This document shows, piece after piece, positions 10,264-20,593 of a DNA stretch of 64,000 bases (positions are counted from its first letter, which is position 1; each line of letters begins with the position of its first letter). Source of the stretch: Anniella stebbinsi. Its lineage: Eukaryota > Chordata > Lepidosauria > Squamata > Anniellidae. The position numbers were made by a program, and so were the translations under genes. Under the pieces are notes generated by a model. The model made no database searches, had not been told where the DNA came from, and saw only the letters and a program-made list of their open reading frames with translations. The stretch lies in NCBI GenBank assembly GCA_029215795.1, contig JARDYH010000003.1:95202609-95266608 (forward strand), in the 5' to 3' direction.

Positions 10264-10766
10264 GAGACAGTGGACAACACATTAGGCAACGGAGGAGGGG
10301 GGAACAATCGTCAGTTGTGTTGCTTATTGTGTCGTTTGGAGGGCAACACACAACACACACACAACTGACAGTACGTTAATCAGGCACTTTAAGCAACGGA
10401 GTGAAACAACGGGCTTGTACGTTGTTTAGCCTGAAGCCCCATTGTTTAAAGTGTTGTCCAAATTCAGCCCCCCCCCCCCCTCCATGGACTATTCCGCTTC
10501 GGAATAGAGTTCTGCTGCCAAGAGCAGCCAAACCCCCCGGCTGCTCTATGCAGCTGGCAGAACTCACGGTGCCTGCTGGGATATGGCTGGAGGACACAGG
10601 GAGGAGAGGCTGAAACCAAAATGGCCACCGCAAGTTCGTAGCAGCCAGGGCGTTTGCCGGTTCCGAGCAGCGCCGGCTGCAGTGTGTCGTCTGTGGAGCT
10701 CCTCCTGCCTAATGCACAGTACGTTAATTACCCCTCCATTGCTTAATATGTCATCTGAACTGAGCC
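10264..10766. mobile_element. TIR MITE, ACAACACATTA family, copy 1
   Basis: The left end reads GTGGACAACACATTAGGCAA and the right end GCTTAATATGTCATCTGAAC followed by TGAGCC, an imperfect inverted pair. The interior shares AGTTGTGTTGCTTATTGTGT, GTTTAGCCTGAAGCC and GCTGCTGGGATA-like blocks with the better preserved copy at 18783-19326. It contains a poly-C run near 10470. No transposase is present. A convincing target duplication is absent. Confidence 0.7.
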
Positions 10767-12270
10767 AGTGTTTGACACGTGGTGATGTGAAGCCTAAGTA
10801 CATCTTATAGACAGGGAAAGGAAAAGGAGGGAAAATGTTTTGGGAACAGGCTCAGGTAGTAATATATAGTCTGACAAAAAATATAAGGGTGCCATTATAC
10901 ATATATAATTTCTTCCAATCCAGCCTTATTTGCCAAGAACTACTATCATATGCCGAGGTTTCAACAATATGTTCCCTCAAGTTTAAGGCTCATTCCTGAG
11001 CCATAATCCAGTCCATATGGCGGGCTGTTTGAAGTGTGCTTAGTACCCCATTAGGGATTTTCGATTTGTACTTCTCAATCTGATTTCGATAAGGCCTTGG
11101 TTTCCCATACTGGCTGACACGCAGTAGATTAATTCTATAATAGACAAACCTAGCGGTAAAGTTATATGGAGTATTTTTGCTCATTTGAGCACCATTTTCT
11201 TTTACGTTGCCTTGCAAAGTGAAACGTAGGTTTAGATGAAATCTGTAATGTTTGCATAGCACTAAACAAAATACAGACTCAACCAAATACATAATTTCTT
11301 GGTGCATTCTATCTTCACTGTGGTCCTAGAATCACATAATAGCGTGCATACTTGAGAAACAGGAACTTTCTGAAAACGTGGAACCGGAAAATTGCGAAAT
11401 TGAGGGAATGGGTTTAGGTGCAGAGAATTCCAGCTGATTTTCCTCTGGTCTGTCATCACACACACATGAGCACATGCACATGAACACACAGACAATATAT
11501 GGGATACTACCAAGACCCAATAAAAAACTAACATGAACTCCATCAAATGCCTGGGAGTAGAGGAAAATCTTAACCTAGCACCAAAAAGATTACAATATTG
11601 GTCCAGATAGGCCTTACTGGGCAGTAAGGATGTTGGAGAAATTCACAATGTTATCAAGTGAGTTTGTATTTCTGTGAATCTGACCTGCAAATTCCAGCAT
11701 TTTTTGAGTCATGTGGATTCTGCGAAGTTGTGGGCTGGTTATTTTTCTTTTCATTTTTATGGGTGATTTGTGCTAATTCACGTTGGTGCTCATAAAAACT
11801 GGTGCAAGAAGAACAAAATTCTGGCTAAAAAAATCAGAGTCCATCAATGAGTGCCTTAATCACATTGGTGTATTTGTGCAAGTGTGCATTAATACAAATT
11901 AGCGCAAGTGGAACAAAATTCTGGTAAAAGAACCAGATTACATCAATGATCACATTAACTAAAGTGCATGAGGGCAATTTCACAAGTGTGCCTTAGTGCT
12001 AATGTGCGTTATAGAGATGTCCATCAATGGGAAATATATTCTGTTCAATCCCAAGAGATTTCTGCGGTGTGTCTGTTCTGGTAAGTGCGAGTGGACTGAA
12101 TCATATTGGGGGTGGGGTTTTTCTGGGAAACATTTGCACATTTTTTGTGCAAATTATAATGTAAGCTTTTTTAAAAAAAATGGTGACAGGTCAGGAAAAG
12201 GGGACCAGATTGTCCACTTGGCAAGCTAATCCTCAGGGTTTGAAGTGTTGAACTGATACTTGTAGGTCCA
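10767..12270. other. Unannotated stretch with a local direct duplication
   Basis: Mostly unrecognised. Between about 11798 and 11965 two direct copies about 108 bp apart share AACAAAATTCTGG and CATCAATGA blocks. The overall style (repeated GTGCAT/GTGCTAAT words) is that of old hAT non-autonomous elements, but no ends could be fixed. Confidence 0.4.
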
Positions 12271-12423
12271 GGACTAGATCTACACTTCTGCTTTATAGCA
12301 GTATTGAAGTGCACTGATAACTGTTCAGGCACAATCCACAGTCCATATACCACTTTCATAGTGTTATTTCCTGCTTTTTTATTCCAATTCATAATGGTTT
12401 GACACAGGGTGTAGATCTGGCCC
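12271..12423 (+). mobile_element. TIR MITE, AGATCTACAC family, copy 1
   Basis: Ends GGACTAGATCTACAC and GTGTAGATCTGGCCC are inverted. The interior has TATTGAAGTGCACTGATAAC and CCATATACCACTTTCATA. It is 153 bp. The superfamily is uncertain (possibly PIF/Harbinger-like). Confidence 0.75.
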
Positions 12424-12490
12424 AGGGCTCTGTAACAGAACAGGGCACCCTTCAGCTCTCAACTAGGGATTCTTAAGGAATTTGATCTTT

Positions 12491-12723
12491 GGCCAGATTT
12501 ACATCTTGTGTCAAGTCATTACGATCCCATAATGGTAAGCTATATTCCTCTGGCACATTTATCCCTCGTAGGACACACAATGACATTTGTTGCAGTATTT
12601 TGGATAATGTGGAATAAAAAGCAGGATATAACATTATGAAAGTGGTATATGGAAAGTGTAACGTGCTCCAGCCGTTATCAGTTCACTTCAATACCGATAT
12701 AAAGCAGTAGTGTAGATCTAGCC
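12491..12723 (-). mobile_element. TIR MITE, AGATCTACAC family, copy 2, opposite orientation
   Basis: Ends GGCCAGATTTACATC and TAGTGTAGATCTAGCC are inverted. The interior has GAAAGTGGTATATGG and TTATCAGTTCACTTCAATAC, the reverse complement of copy 1 blocks. TTT flanks both ends, a possible 3-bp target duplication. Confidence 0.77.
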
Positions 12724-13211
12724 TTTGTGAATTTCTGCAAGATATTCAGACTAATGTGTGGATCAAAACTCAGCTATCCAACAGATTTCATACTACTCTA
12801 AATGTTCCAATATGATTCTCAGCAGTAATTATATATATGAGGAAAAATACAGTTTTATATAATATTAATAGTATTTATATTTGTACTTTGAGAGGATTGC
12901 CTAAAATAAATAATAGATTAATGAAGAAATGGAAATATGAATAAAAATGTACAAACATGTCTATGTCTACTGCTTTCCCATACCCCCCAAAATCTGCTCT
13001 GGATAGCTGAGGCAGAACAAATGGACCATACAAGGGAAGGGGAAATCAGTAAAAATAGCCTTTCTATTTTGTGGAAGCTTCTAATGAGTCTAGGTTCCTT
13101 TCCTTTGTGGGCCACAAATGGAGGGGCCCTTCTTTGACTAGAAAGACTCCTTCCATTCACAAAGGATTAAATTTGCATCCAACCCATTATTTGTGGTAGT
13201 ATCTAATATAT
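12724..13211. other. Unannotated sequence
   Basis: No recognisable feature. Confidence 0.4.
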
Positions 13212-13525
13212 AAAGGATGGGCAAATTTGTCGAGCTCAATCTTTATAGCGTTCTTGTTTTTCCACCACCAAGCTCATTCAGACACAGTTCCAGACAAGCT
13301 TTCCCCTACCCCCAGAAATGTGAGTGTATTTCGTGCCCATTTTGTGCTCATTAACTAAAGCACATTTGTGTGCATTTTAGAAGTGTATCCATTTTTCTTT
13401 GCACATTTCCCAAATGTGTGCATATTGGTGAACACATTTTTGGGGGGTGGGGATTTGCGGAATGCATCCCAAACGTAGAAACAGACAGATTTCTGACCAC
13501 ATTTGTGTCCGTGTTCAGCTCTGGA
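13212..13525 (+). mobile_element. Degenerate hAT-like element, GATGGGCAAAT family
   Basis: Begins near GGATGGGCAAATTTGTC and contains AAGCACATTTGTGTGCATTT and CAAATGTGTGCATATTGGTG. Related blocks occur at 35796, 41835-42190 and 61095. The TAGGGATGGGCAAA-type start is reminiscent of hAT termini. The right end is not defined. Confidence 0.5.
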
Positions 13526-13681
13526 AGATACAAAACTCTCACATAAAATGCAAACCCAACAAACTAATCTAATACCAGTAAACCAAACAAAACTACTGCA
13601 GCGCTCAAATCAACTGACACATACATCAATATCCAATGGTGCAGGACCTTATCAAATGGTAGGTTCAACCTCCTTCTCACA

Positions 13682-13831
13682 GAGCCTATCTACACACACA
13701 GGATAAAACACTTCAAAAATGTTTTGAAAACTGTATATGGCGTATGTCCTGGGCTCCAACAGTTCTCAAAACTGTAATAAACAGTTTTGAACCATTTTAA
13801 ACCATTTTAAAGCAGTAGTGTAGATAGGCTG
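13682..13831. mobile_element. TIR MITE, GAGCCTATCTACAC
   Basis: The left end GAGCCTATCTACAC is inverted at the right as GTGTAGATAGGCTG. The interior is AT-rich with AAAACTGTATATGGCGTATG. ACA flanks both ends, a possible 3-bp target duplication. Related to the AGATCTACAC family by end sequence. Confidence 0.72.
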
Positions 13832-14067
13832 ACAGAAAGGTAAAACAAATATAGGCATGTGTTTGGAAGCAAGTAGAGAGGAGTACATTTCTGCTTATTA
13901 GGATACCTTGTAGAACATATTAGTCTCTGGTATCACTGGGACTAGACTAGAAATAGTATAATTCATATCATCCACAGTTCTTCCCTGTTTTTTTCTCAAT
14001 GCCATATCCTAGTGGATTATATCACAGTGGGATTTAAAGCTACAGAGTGGAACCACCACTACACAGA

Positions 14068-14075
14068 GAAGATAG
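14068..14075. repeat. 8-bp target-site duplication, left copy
   Basis: GAAGATAG, repeated exactly at 15071-15078. Confidence 0.93.
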
Positions 14076-14269
14076 TAGGGGTGTGCACCGGATTGGGTCC
14101 GATCCATGATCAGACCCGATCCAGCCAAAATTTGATAAAATTATCCGATTACGATCCCCGCATCTGGATTGTCCGATCTCATCTGAACCGATCTGAAAGG
14201 ACCCGATCCAGATAGGAAGAGATCAGAGAATTAGACCTCCTCCCCCACTTATGCTCCTTACCTGTTGGG

Positions 14270-14440
14270 GCTGTCCGCTGCTGTCTGCTGGTACCTTCTA
14301 CTGAGAAACAGGCTTCTCGGCCTGCCTCTCAGTAGTGCACCGGGTGATGACGTCACCAGCGCACTACTGAGAGGCAGGCCGCGAAGCCTGTTTCTCAGAA
14401 GAAGGAGCCAGCAGATGGCAGTGGACGGCCCCGGCAGGTA
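14270..14440. repeat. Hairpin with TGACGTCA at its apex
   Basis: The left arm includes CTGAGAAACAGGCTTCTCGG and CTCTCAGTAGTGC. The right arm includes GCACTACTGAGAG and AAGCCTGTTTCTCAG. The centre is GGTGATGACGTCACC, with the palindrome TGACGTCA at 14348-14355, identical to the CREB/ATF consensus. Any binding is inference. Confidence 0.8.
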
Positions 14441-14581
14441 AGGAGTGCGAGTGGGGGGGAGGGGGCTTACCTGCCAGGGCCATCCACTACCATCCGCTGC
14501 CACCTGCAGGTGACAGCAGATGGCAGCAGATGGCCCCGGCAGGTAAAGAGCATGAGTGGGGGGGGGACGGGGAGGGCCCCA

Positions 14582-14790
14582 GTTACCTGCTGGGGCACCC
14601 GCTTCCATCCGCTGCCATCCGTTGGTCCCTGAGAACTGAGAAACAAGCTTCGCGGCCAAGTTCTCAGTAGAGTGCCGGGTGATGACGTAATCACCTGGCA
14701 CTCTACTGAGAACTAGGCCACGAAGCCTGTTTCTCAGTAGACGGGACCAGCAGACAGCAGCAGATGGCAGCGGGCACCCCAGCAGGTTAG
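14582..14790. repeat. Second hairpin in the same element
   Basis: Arms with CTGAGAAACAAGCTTCGCGG and AAGCCTGTTTCTCAG flank GGTGATGACGTAATCACC. The apex carries TGACGTAA (14683-14690), a one-base variant of the first hairpin's TGACGTCA. Confidence 0.75.
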
Positions 14791-15070
14791 GAGCGCGAGT
14801 GGGGGGGAGGGATAGGGAGGGGGGAGTTAGGCCCCCACTCACCCGCCCCTATGTTTTCCTCATAGGCTTGCATTGGGGGAAAGCTTCCCCCCCCAATGCA
14901 AGCCTATGGCGAAAACACCTAAAATGGCGTCCAATCTGAAAATTGGCCTTCTGATTTTTGGATCGGGATTAGGTCCAATCTGATCTGGAAAGCCTCTGAT
15001 CTGATCCAACATGCCAACCCCAGTTCCTATCCCAGTTCCGATCTGATCTGGGGGTCCATGCACATCCCTA

Positions 15071-15078
15071 GAAGATAG
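15071..15078. repeat. 8-bp target-site duplication, right copy
   Basis: GAAGATAG, identical to 14068-14075. Confidence 0.93.
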
Positions 15079-15204
15079 CTTTATGTAAGCCATCTTCGTA
15101 GTTTAAATTTCCCCTACACTGTAGAATATACCTGAATTAGTGTTGCCTCCTCTCTATAGGGCATGAAAATGACAATCCAATGGGGAGATGGATAGGCCAG
15201 GTAG

Positions 15205-15529
15205 TAGGCTGACCATATGAAAAGGAGGACAGGGCTCATGTAACTTTAACAGTTGTAGAGAAAAGGGAATTTCAGCCAGTGTCATTTGTATGCAATTAGT
15301 TCCTGGTGAAATTCCCTCTTCACTTCATCACAACAGTTAAAGTTGCAGGCACTATATTAGAGTGACCATATACAAAAGAAGGCAGGGCCCCTGCAACTTT
15401 AACTGTTGTGATGAAGAGGGAATTTCACCAAGAACTAATTGCACACAAATTACACTGGCTGAAATTCCCTTTTCTCTACAACTGTTAAAGTTACATGAGC
15501 CCTGTCCTCCTTTTCATATGGTCAGCCTA
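15205..15529 (+). mobile_element. 320-bp palindromic hAT MITE, copy 1 (A-type arms)
   Basis: Starts TAGGCTGACCATATGAAAAG and ends with its inverted partner CTTTTCATATGGTCAGCCTA. The perfect 8-bp duplication CCAGGTAG lies at 15197-15204 and 15530-15537. Arms contain ACTTTAACAGTTGTAGAGAA and GAAATTCCCTCTTCA. The centre holds a third TIR-like segment, TAGAGTGACCATATACAAAA (about 15359-15378), which fixes the orientation. Confidence 0.92.
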
Positions 15530-15537
15530 CCAGGTAG

Positions 15538-16674
15538 GCCAATGGAAAGTGTGAGCAGTCAATGGGGCCTGCTGGCTGGCCGTCAACAAAGAAGAGTGCC
15601 AATTTGATACAATTTTGGTTTCCATGTGATCCTGGCTAGGTTGCAAATCTGAATTCCATGCAGGGGCTGCTGTTGATTTGAATGGGCTCAAAAGCATGAT
15701 CAGAGGTTCCCTGTTCCATGGACTTCAAAACTTTTATGCTTTAGTATTTCCTAAGCCTAGGCATTCATTTTAGGAATGCAAGGCTTGCTTGCTCTTTCTC
15801 AAGGACAAAATAGATTTACATTAAATTTTGAGTCCAAGGCCAGGCGAATTAGCTGGTAATTAGTTTAATTATGTCTTTTTTACAAGCTGAGCCAGCCCTC
15901 ACCTGGAGCAAAATAGTTCTCATGATTGTTTGACTTTGCTCTCTACTTAGAAACAGAATCAAGGGATTTATCTTCTATTTGCTTCTTCAAACCAAAATCC
16001 AGAGTTTAATGAAGACCAGGACTAAATGTTTCAGCTGTCCCCTGACTTTTGATCCTTAATTTTTACCTTGCTTCTGGAGAGGGACAATTGGATTTGGCGA
16101 AGCATTTCATGTGCTACCGCCTTGCCCTTTTCTGCATGCATTCTTTTCCTTCATAAGGAAAGTGTCTCGATAGTGAATTAACCATGTAATTTGATGCTCC
16201 AGTTCTTTGAAAGAATAGTTTGAAAAATCAAAGGGGGAGAGAGAAAGATTACAGTTTGTAATTACAACTTCTAAGTTCATGTTTACAGTTACAGATGTTG
16301 CTCATCATGGAATTAATAGACTGTCTTTTCTTCTGGTTTGGCTAGGTTTATTTATTTATTTTAAGATCAGTAATTCTAGAGCAACTGATGGAATACCATG
16401 TCTTTGAAAATGAATGAGTATTATTGCCTAGATCCGTCATGTTTCTTGCCACAAGGTGAGTGGACAAATTTACCCCACCATTGGGGAAAAAAGGCAATGT
16501 GAATCCATATCAATTTTGTTCCCCAAAAATGTATATGCCAATGCTGCACACTCATAATAGACTTCTTTCCACATTAGGCCCAGCAGTTGGGGTTAATCAA
16601 AACTATGCCATTTCAGTGGTTTCTGAAATAAAAATTTAACAATCCAGATATCATGGTCACATGGTGCTTTGACG

Positions 16675-16676
<2 letters not shown>
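15538..16676. other. Unannotated sequence
   Basis: No gene, RNA or named repeat was recognised on either strand. Confidence 0.45.
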
Positions 16677-16709
<33 letters not shown>

Positions 16710-16710
16710 C
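16677..16710. repeat. (TC)n microsatellite
   Basis: A TC run ending in CCCTCC. Confidence 0.9.
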
Positions 16711-16711
16711 G

Positions 16712-17190
16712 TTTGTTCATTTAAATATTTCTATACTGCCCATCCTAAGAAAACTAATTCCACTGCAGCTTACAATAATGAAAAATACAAAATCTGCTTT
16801 AAAAGTTGCACATTTTATTAGCTCTCTTTTATCAGCACATCGCAGATAAAGGGGTCATAATAAAATTTAAAATGACTGAGCATTTTTTTTTAAAGCCTGG
16901 CAGATAAAGGATATTTGTCTTGGCACCAGATGTAGCTCCCTGAAGAGGGCATTTCAGAATGGGGATATCACAGCCAAATAACCCTCTCAATAATATCAAT
17001 TTCATCTCCAATACATGCAGCACTTAGAGAAGAGCAGAGAGTTTAGACAGGTTGACATGGCAGTAGGCATTTGTTCAGGTAATTGGGTTTCAACCCATTT
17101 AGGGTTTTAAAGGTAAGCACTTTGAATTGGGGCCAGAAACAAATTGTCAGCCAGGGATGCTCTTTTAAAACTAATAAGATGCAGTCTGAA
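16712..17190 (-). mobile_element. Degenerate L2-like LINE 3' region, minus strand
   Basis: The plus-strand tail TTTCTATACTGCCCATCCTA near 16727 resembles the 3' tail seen at 8790-8820. Around 17060-17170 the minus strand still reads as the LINE C-terminal segment (conceptually LTFKTLNG...). Stops and indels are frequent. Confidence 0.55.
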
Positions 17191-17639
17191 TAGGGTTGCT
17201 ATGTGTCCTCTTTTGCTGAGGATAGTCCTCTACTTGAATGACTGCCAGAGGACTGTACTTTAGCTGGAGGTGTCTTCCATTTGAAGGGCTGTCCAGTCCA
17301 AATCCAAGTATAAAGATAAAGAACCATCAGAAGGAAGAGCTAGACCTTGAAGTTGCCCATCACCAGTTAGTTCCAGTTAGTACCAGTTAAACAGGATACC
17401 TGGTCAAATTCTTCCACACTATAGTAAGATTTACTGTATGTCTACTGAAATTATTTTAATGATTTTTAAATTTGCATCTATACATACATTTTATACAAAC
17501 CGGTGACATCTTCTGCCCTTTTTAGAGATACATTTCCTTTTTTATTCTTTTTTTTTTTTTTTGGCAAATATTAAGTGACTTCCCTAACTCCAAATGTACT
17601 ACCTCAATCAGTATACTAGTGGTTGTGTTCTATGGTAAC

Positions 17640-18005
17640 TGAAACTTCCAGCGCATCTTCAAAGGTAGCCCCATATATCAAACATTGCAGTAATTTCAAT
17701 GGGATGTTACCGGAGCATGGTAATTGGCCAGACTATCCCGACCCAGAAAGGGTTTGACACACCAATCATTGCTGGTGAAATGTGCTTCCCAGGGCACTTG
17801 TGTGCCTCAAGCATCAAAGCTGGACCCAGGAGAACCCCCAAGCTGTGGATCTTGCTCTTTCAGGGGGAGTACAACCTCATCCAAACTGGTAGAATACCAT
17901 CCCCCTGATACTAAGAACCACCTATCAGCAGCTATTTTATTTTGTTAGGATTAAGTTTGAGTTTGTTGCCTTTATCCAATCCATTACCGAGTCTCATGTA
18001 AAAGT
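17640..18005 (-). mobile_element. Degenerate L2-like LINE coding relic, minus strand
   Basis: Collinear with 39560-39960: shared plus-strand blocks include CATCTTCAA(A/G)GGTAGCCCCAT, the CAGGAGAACCCCCAAGCT/TAGGAGTACTCCCAAGCT pair and the TTCAGGGGGAGTACAACCTC/TTCAGAGGGAGTGCAACCCC pair. This is the RT thumb/connector segment, heavily decayed. Confidence 0.68.
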
Positions 18006-18782
18006 CGTGTACCTCATTAGAGAGGTCCAAATTGTTGTATTTTCTCCTAAATGTATAAAGATTAATTGTGAACAGTGGGTTATTCAAGACTACCCAGTGA
18101 CTTGATAATGACTACAATAAGATGAAGGAGTGATGTATGTTAACCATGGATGCTGCTTCCTTCTGTGGATTGTTACATCTGTGAATGTTGAACTAAGCGT
18201 TATATTTACTCTGTCAATTCCAGATCTAATTTCTATTATAAACCTATAGTGCCAGAAAATAGAAAAATAGCTGCAAGTTCTTACTTAATTCTTTTTTTTT
18301 GTTGTTTCTTGTTTGTTTAAACAATAGCCATCTTATGGGTCTGAGACTTTGTTCATGATTAAAATATGTCATGAAAACACTGGACTGGACTCCATCAAAT
18401 ATTTAGTGTACAGCTTGCAAAAATGATGTAACATGTTCCCTTTGGAGAAAATCATAAGCAAAGTTCTGCCTTTCTCTTCCCTGCCCTTATGTGTGAAATC
18501 AGTTGTGTCTAATGACTAGGTTTGCAGAGGCACTGAACATCTGCAGCAGCACTGAATAACTGTAGCTATAGGTACTCAGAAATGCTTCAGGATTTGCCAT
18601 TTTTTTAAATTATATTTTTGCACAAGCCTGCTGCTAGGACCTTGAATTGATCTACAAAATATGACTAGGGAGAAAATGCAGCTGCTTGTACCCTGTTCTG
18701 GAGTCATACATTCCTATACTCTCCATTGGATCTCAGGTTTTGCTCATAGAAAAGAAAAACAGGCCTGTCACCAAAACTCTTT
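18006..18782. other. Unannotated sequence
   Basis: No recognisable feature. Confidence 0.4.
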
Positions 18783-19326
18783 GGCTGCATTCGGACAACA
18801 CATTAAGCAACTGAGGGGGTGGGGGAAACCATAGTCAGTTGTGTTGCTTATTGTGTTGTGTGGAGGGTAACACGCCGCTCACGAACTACTGACGGTTTGC
18901 TATTCCACCCAAATAAGCAACTGAGAGAAACAACAGGCTTGCAAGTTGTTTAGCTCGAAGCCAGTTGTTTAAAGTGTTGTGTGGAGGGGTGAGTGGGTTA
19001 ATGGTGTGTGGTGAGTGGGTTAAAACACAAGCCCACAGAGGCAGGCGGCAAGAGCGACCAAAGCAGTGGCTGCCACTCTGCTACAACTGGTGCCACTTGC
19101 AGAGGCTGCTGGGATAGAACTGGGAGGACTGAGGGAGGAGGGAGGGTAGGGAGAGGGGCAGGGGCTGTGTCAGTCAAATGCTGAGTTGACTATTAGTCCA
19201 CTCCACGCCGGCCCCACCCACCCACAGTTGTGTAGGAATATGTTGTGTGGGGAGTACCCACAAAATAACCAACTGTAAGTTGGCTATTCAACCCACCATT
19301 GACTAATGTGTTGTCTGAATGCAGCC
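18783..19326. mobile_element. TIR MITE, ACAACACATTA family, copy 2 (better preserved)
   Basis: Starts GGCTGCATTCGGACAACACA and ends TGTGTTGTCTGAATGCAGCC, a TIR of about 23 bp with one mismatch. The interior is rich in GTTGTGTTGCTTATTG and GTGTTGTGTGGAGG words. It is 544 bp with no coding region. Flanks are TTT and TCT, so a target duplication is not certain. The superfamily is possibly PIF/Harbinger-like. Confidence 0.8.
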
Positions 19327-19544
19327 TCTGTGTTTTCTCCTCCCCTATTTCGTTGGCAGCCACTGTTTAGGTGTGGGAAAATATACAATTTGACAAACAG
19401 TTATAAATCATATTCAGAATGATAGTGTGGTGTATGGCCATAGGACTGTACCACTTCAGGCTGCAGATGAGGGACTGTATTTTTTTTTCCAGCTAGCATG
19501 TAGAAAATGTTAGGAAGAAGGTTAAACTAGAGCCTTTCTCATTG

Positions 19545-20168
19545 AGGTGCTAGTATTCAAATTGTATTCAAATCCTCAGGCTCCAAAAGCTGAAACTGAT
19601 CCCACAAAACAGGAGAAGACAATGCACTGGACACCTCAGCAGACACTGAATCAAGAGCAGCATTCAAGTCAACGTGAAGGTGAGCGATTTTATCCTCAAA
19701 GTGTCTTGCAAATTCCTCACAGTGAGCCTCCGAGGGTTCCAATATTGGATGAAGTGGGTTAGATGTAAGTAACCCCCATACCACCCAGAAAAGCTCAGCT
19801 GGACTACAGCCTGAGTATGTGATGGAGGCAGCAAAATAAGCTTTCTTTGCTGCTTTCACCAACATGCAGTAGGCATGATTGTACACTCTTACGCGTGTTC
19901 GGTCACCTTCAAGTCAAGTCTTACGCCACTTACGCTCCAGCCATCTTCTGACCAGTTTCATTGCCCTGAGCTCCCCAGTAAACCAGGGAGCCTTCCGAGC
20001 TCCACAGTGTCGAAGAGGGCGCTCGGGAGCGATGACTAATTGAATTAGGTTATGTTGACATAGATTGCATTGTCTGTGATTAAAGGGGCCCATACATGTG
20101 TGCAAAGTGCTTCTGTGGGAATGCAGGGGTGTCCAATATTTCTGTCTGGTACAGTCCATAGGGTTCAC
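19545..20168 (-). pseudogene. L2/CR1-clade LINE relic: endonuclease-RT linker
   Basis: Two minus-strand frames (19914-20168 then 19557-19886) join as one decayed protein segment. The first holds RKAPWFTGELRAMKLVRRWLERKWRKT. The second holds VKAAKKAYFAASI, ELFWVVWGLL and CEEFARHFEDKI. This order is the region between the apurinic endonuclease and RT domains of L2-type ORF2. A frame break lies between the two near 19890-19912. Neither catalytic domain is present. Confidence 0.82.
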
Positions 20169-20546
20169 CAGTTAGAAAAAAACATCACTTTCTTAAAATG
20201 CTCTATGGTTCATGCATGCACACAATTATTTAAGGAAGAATTTCTGTGGTTCCATATTTTATGTGTTTGCTGTGGCTAACGCAAGTGTAATCCTACCATA
20301 TTCAGAGCAAATGTATTTGCCACATAAAATGTGAAACCATTCAAAATACATTCTAACAATTAGCATCAACAAGCAAAGAAAAATGGATTCTATACCTTCT
20401 GGTCTATACTTATTATAAGTCATGTTATTAATCTACCTTGGACTGTAGAGTTGCTAAAATGAAACCCCCCATAGTTCAAAGAATAATGGAATTAAGAGGG
20501 TGGAAAATTGGAAATTTTGTAACATATTTGACTATAGTTTGTACAA
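20169..20546. other. Unannotated sequence
   Basis: No recognisable feature. Confidence 0.4.
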
Positions 20547-20593
20547 GAGTAGTAGTAGTAGTAGTAGTAGTAGTAATAATAATAATAATAATA
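20547..20593. repeat. (TAG)n(TAA)n microsatellite
   Basis: About nine TAG units followed by TAA units. Confidence 0.95.

Larger units (their letters stand above)
14076..15070. mobile_element. 995-bp GATCC-ended hAT-type element, copy 2
   Basis: Starts TAGGGGTGTGCA and ends TGCACATCCCTA, the same termini as the 3131-bp element, with a perfect 8-bp target duplication. The subterminal regions hold degenerate GATCCGATC/GATCTGATC motifs. The interior is unrelated to the tandem units of copy 1. It is built from alternating inverted blocks containing TTACCTGCCGGGGCCGTCC-type and TGAGAAACAGGCTTCTCGG-type sequence, and ends with a palindromic block (14862-14911) of CATAGGCTTGCATTGGGGG type. No coding capacity is credible; the 194-codon frame at 14258-14842 is a repeat artefact. 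Confidence 0.92.

Noticed and set aside
14258..14842. A 194-codon minus frame, Pro/Leu/Arg-rich
   Set aside because: Lies wholly in inverted and direct repeats of the 995-bp hAT-type element; its repeated peptide words follow the DNA repeats.
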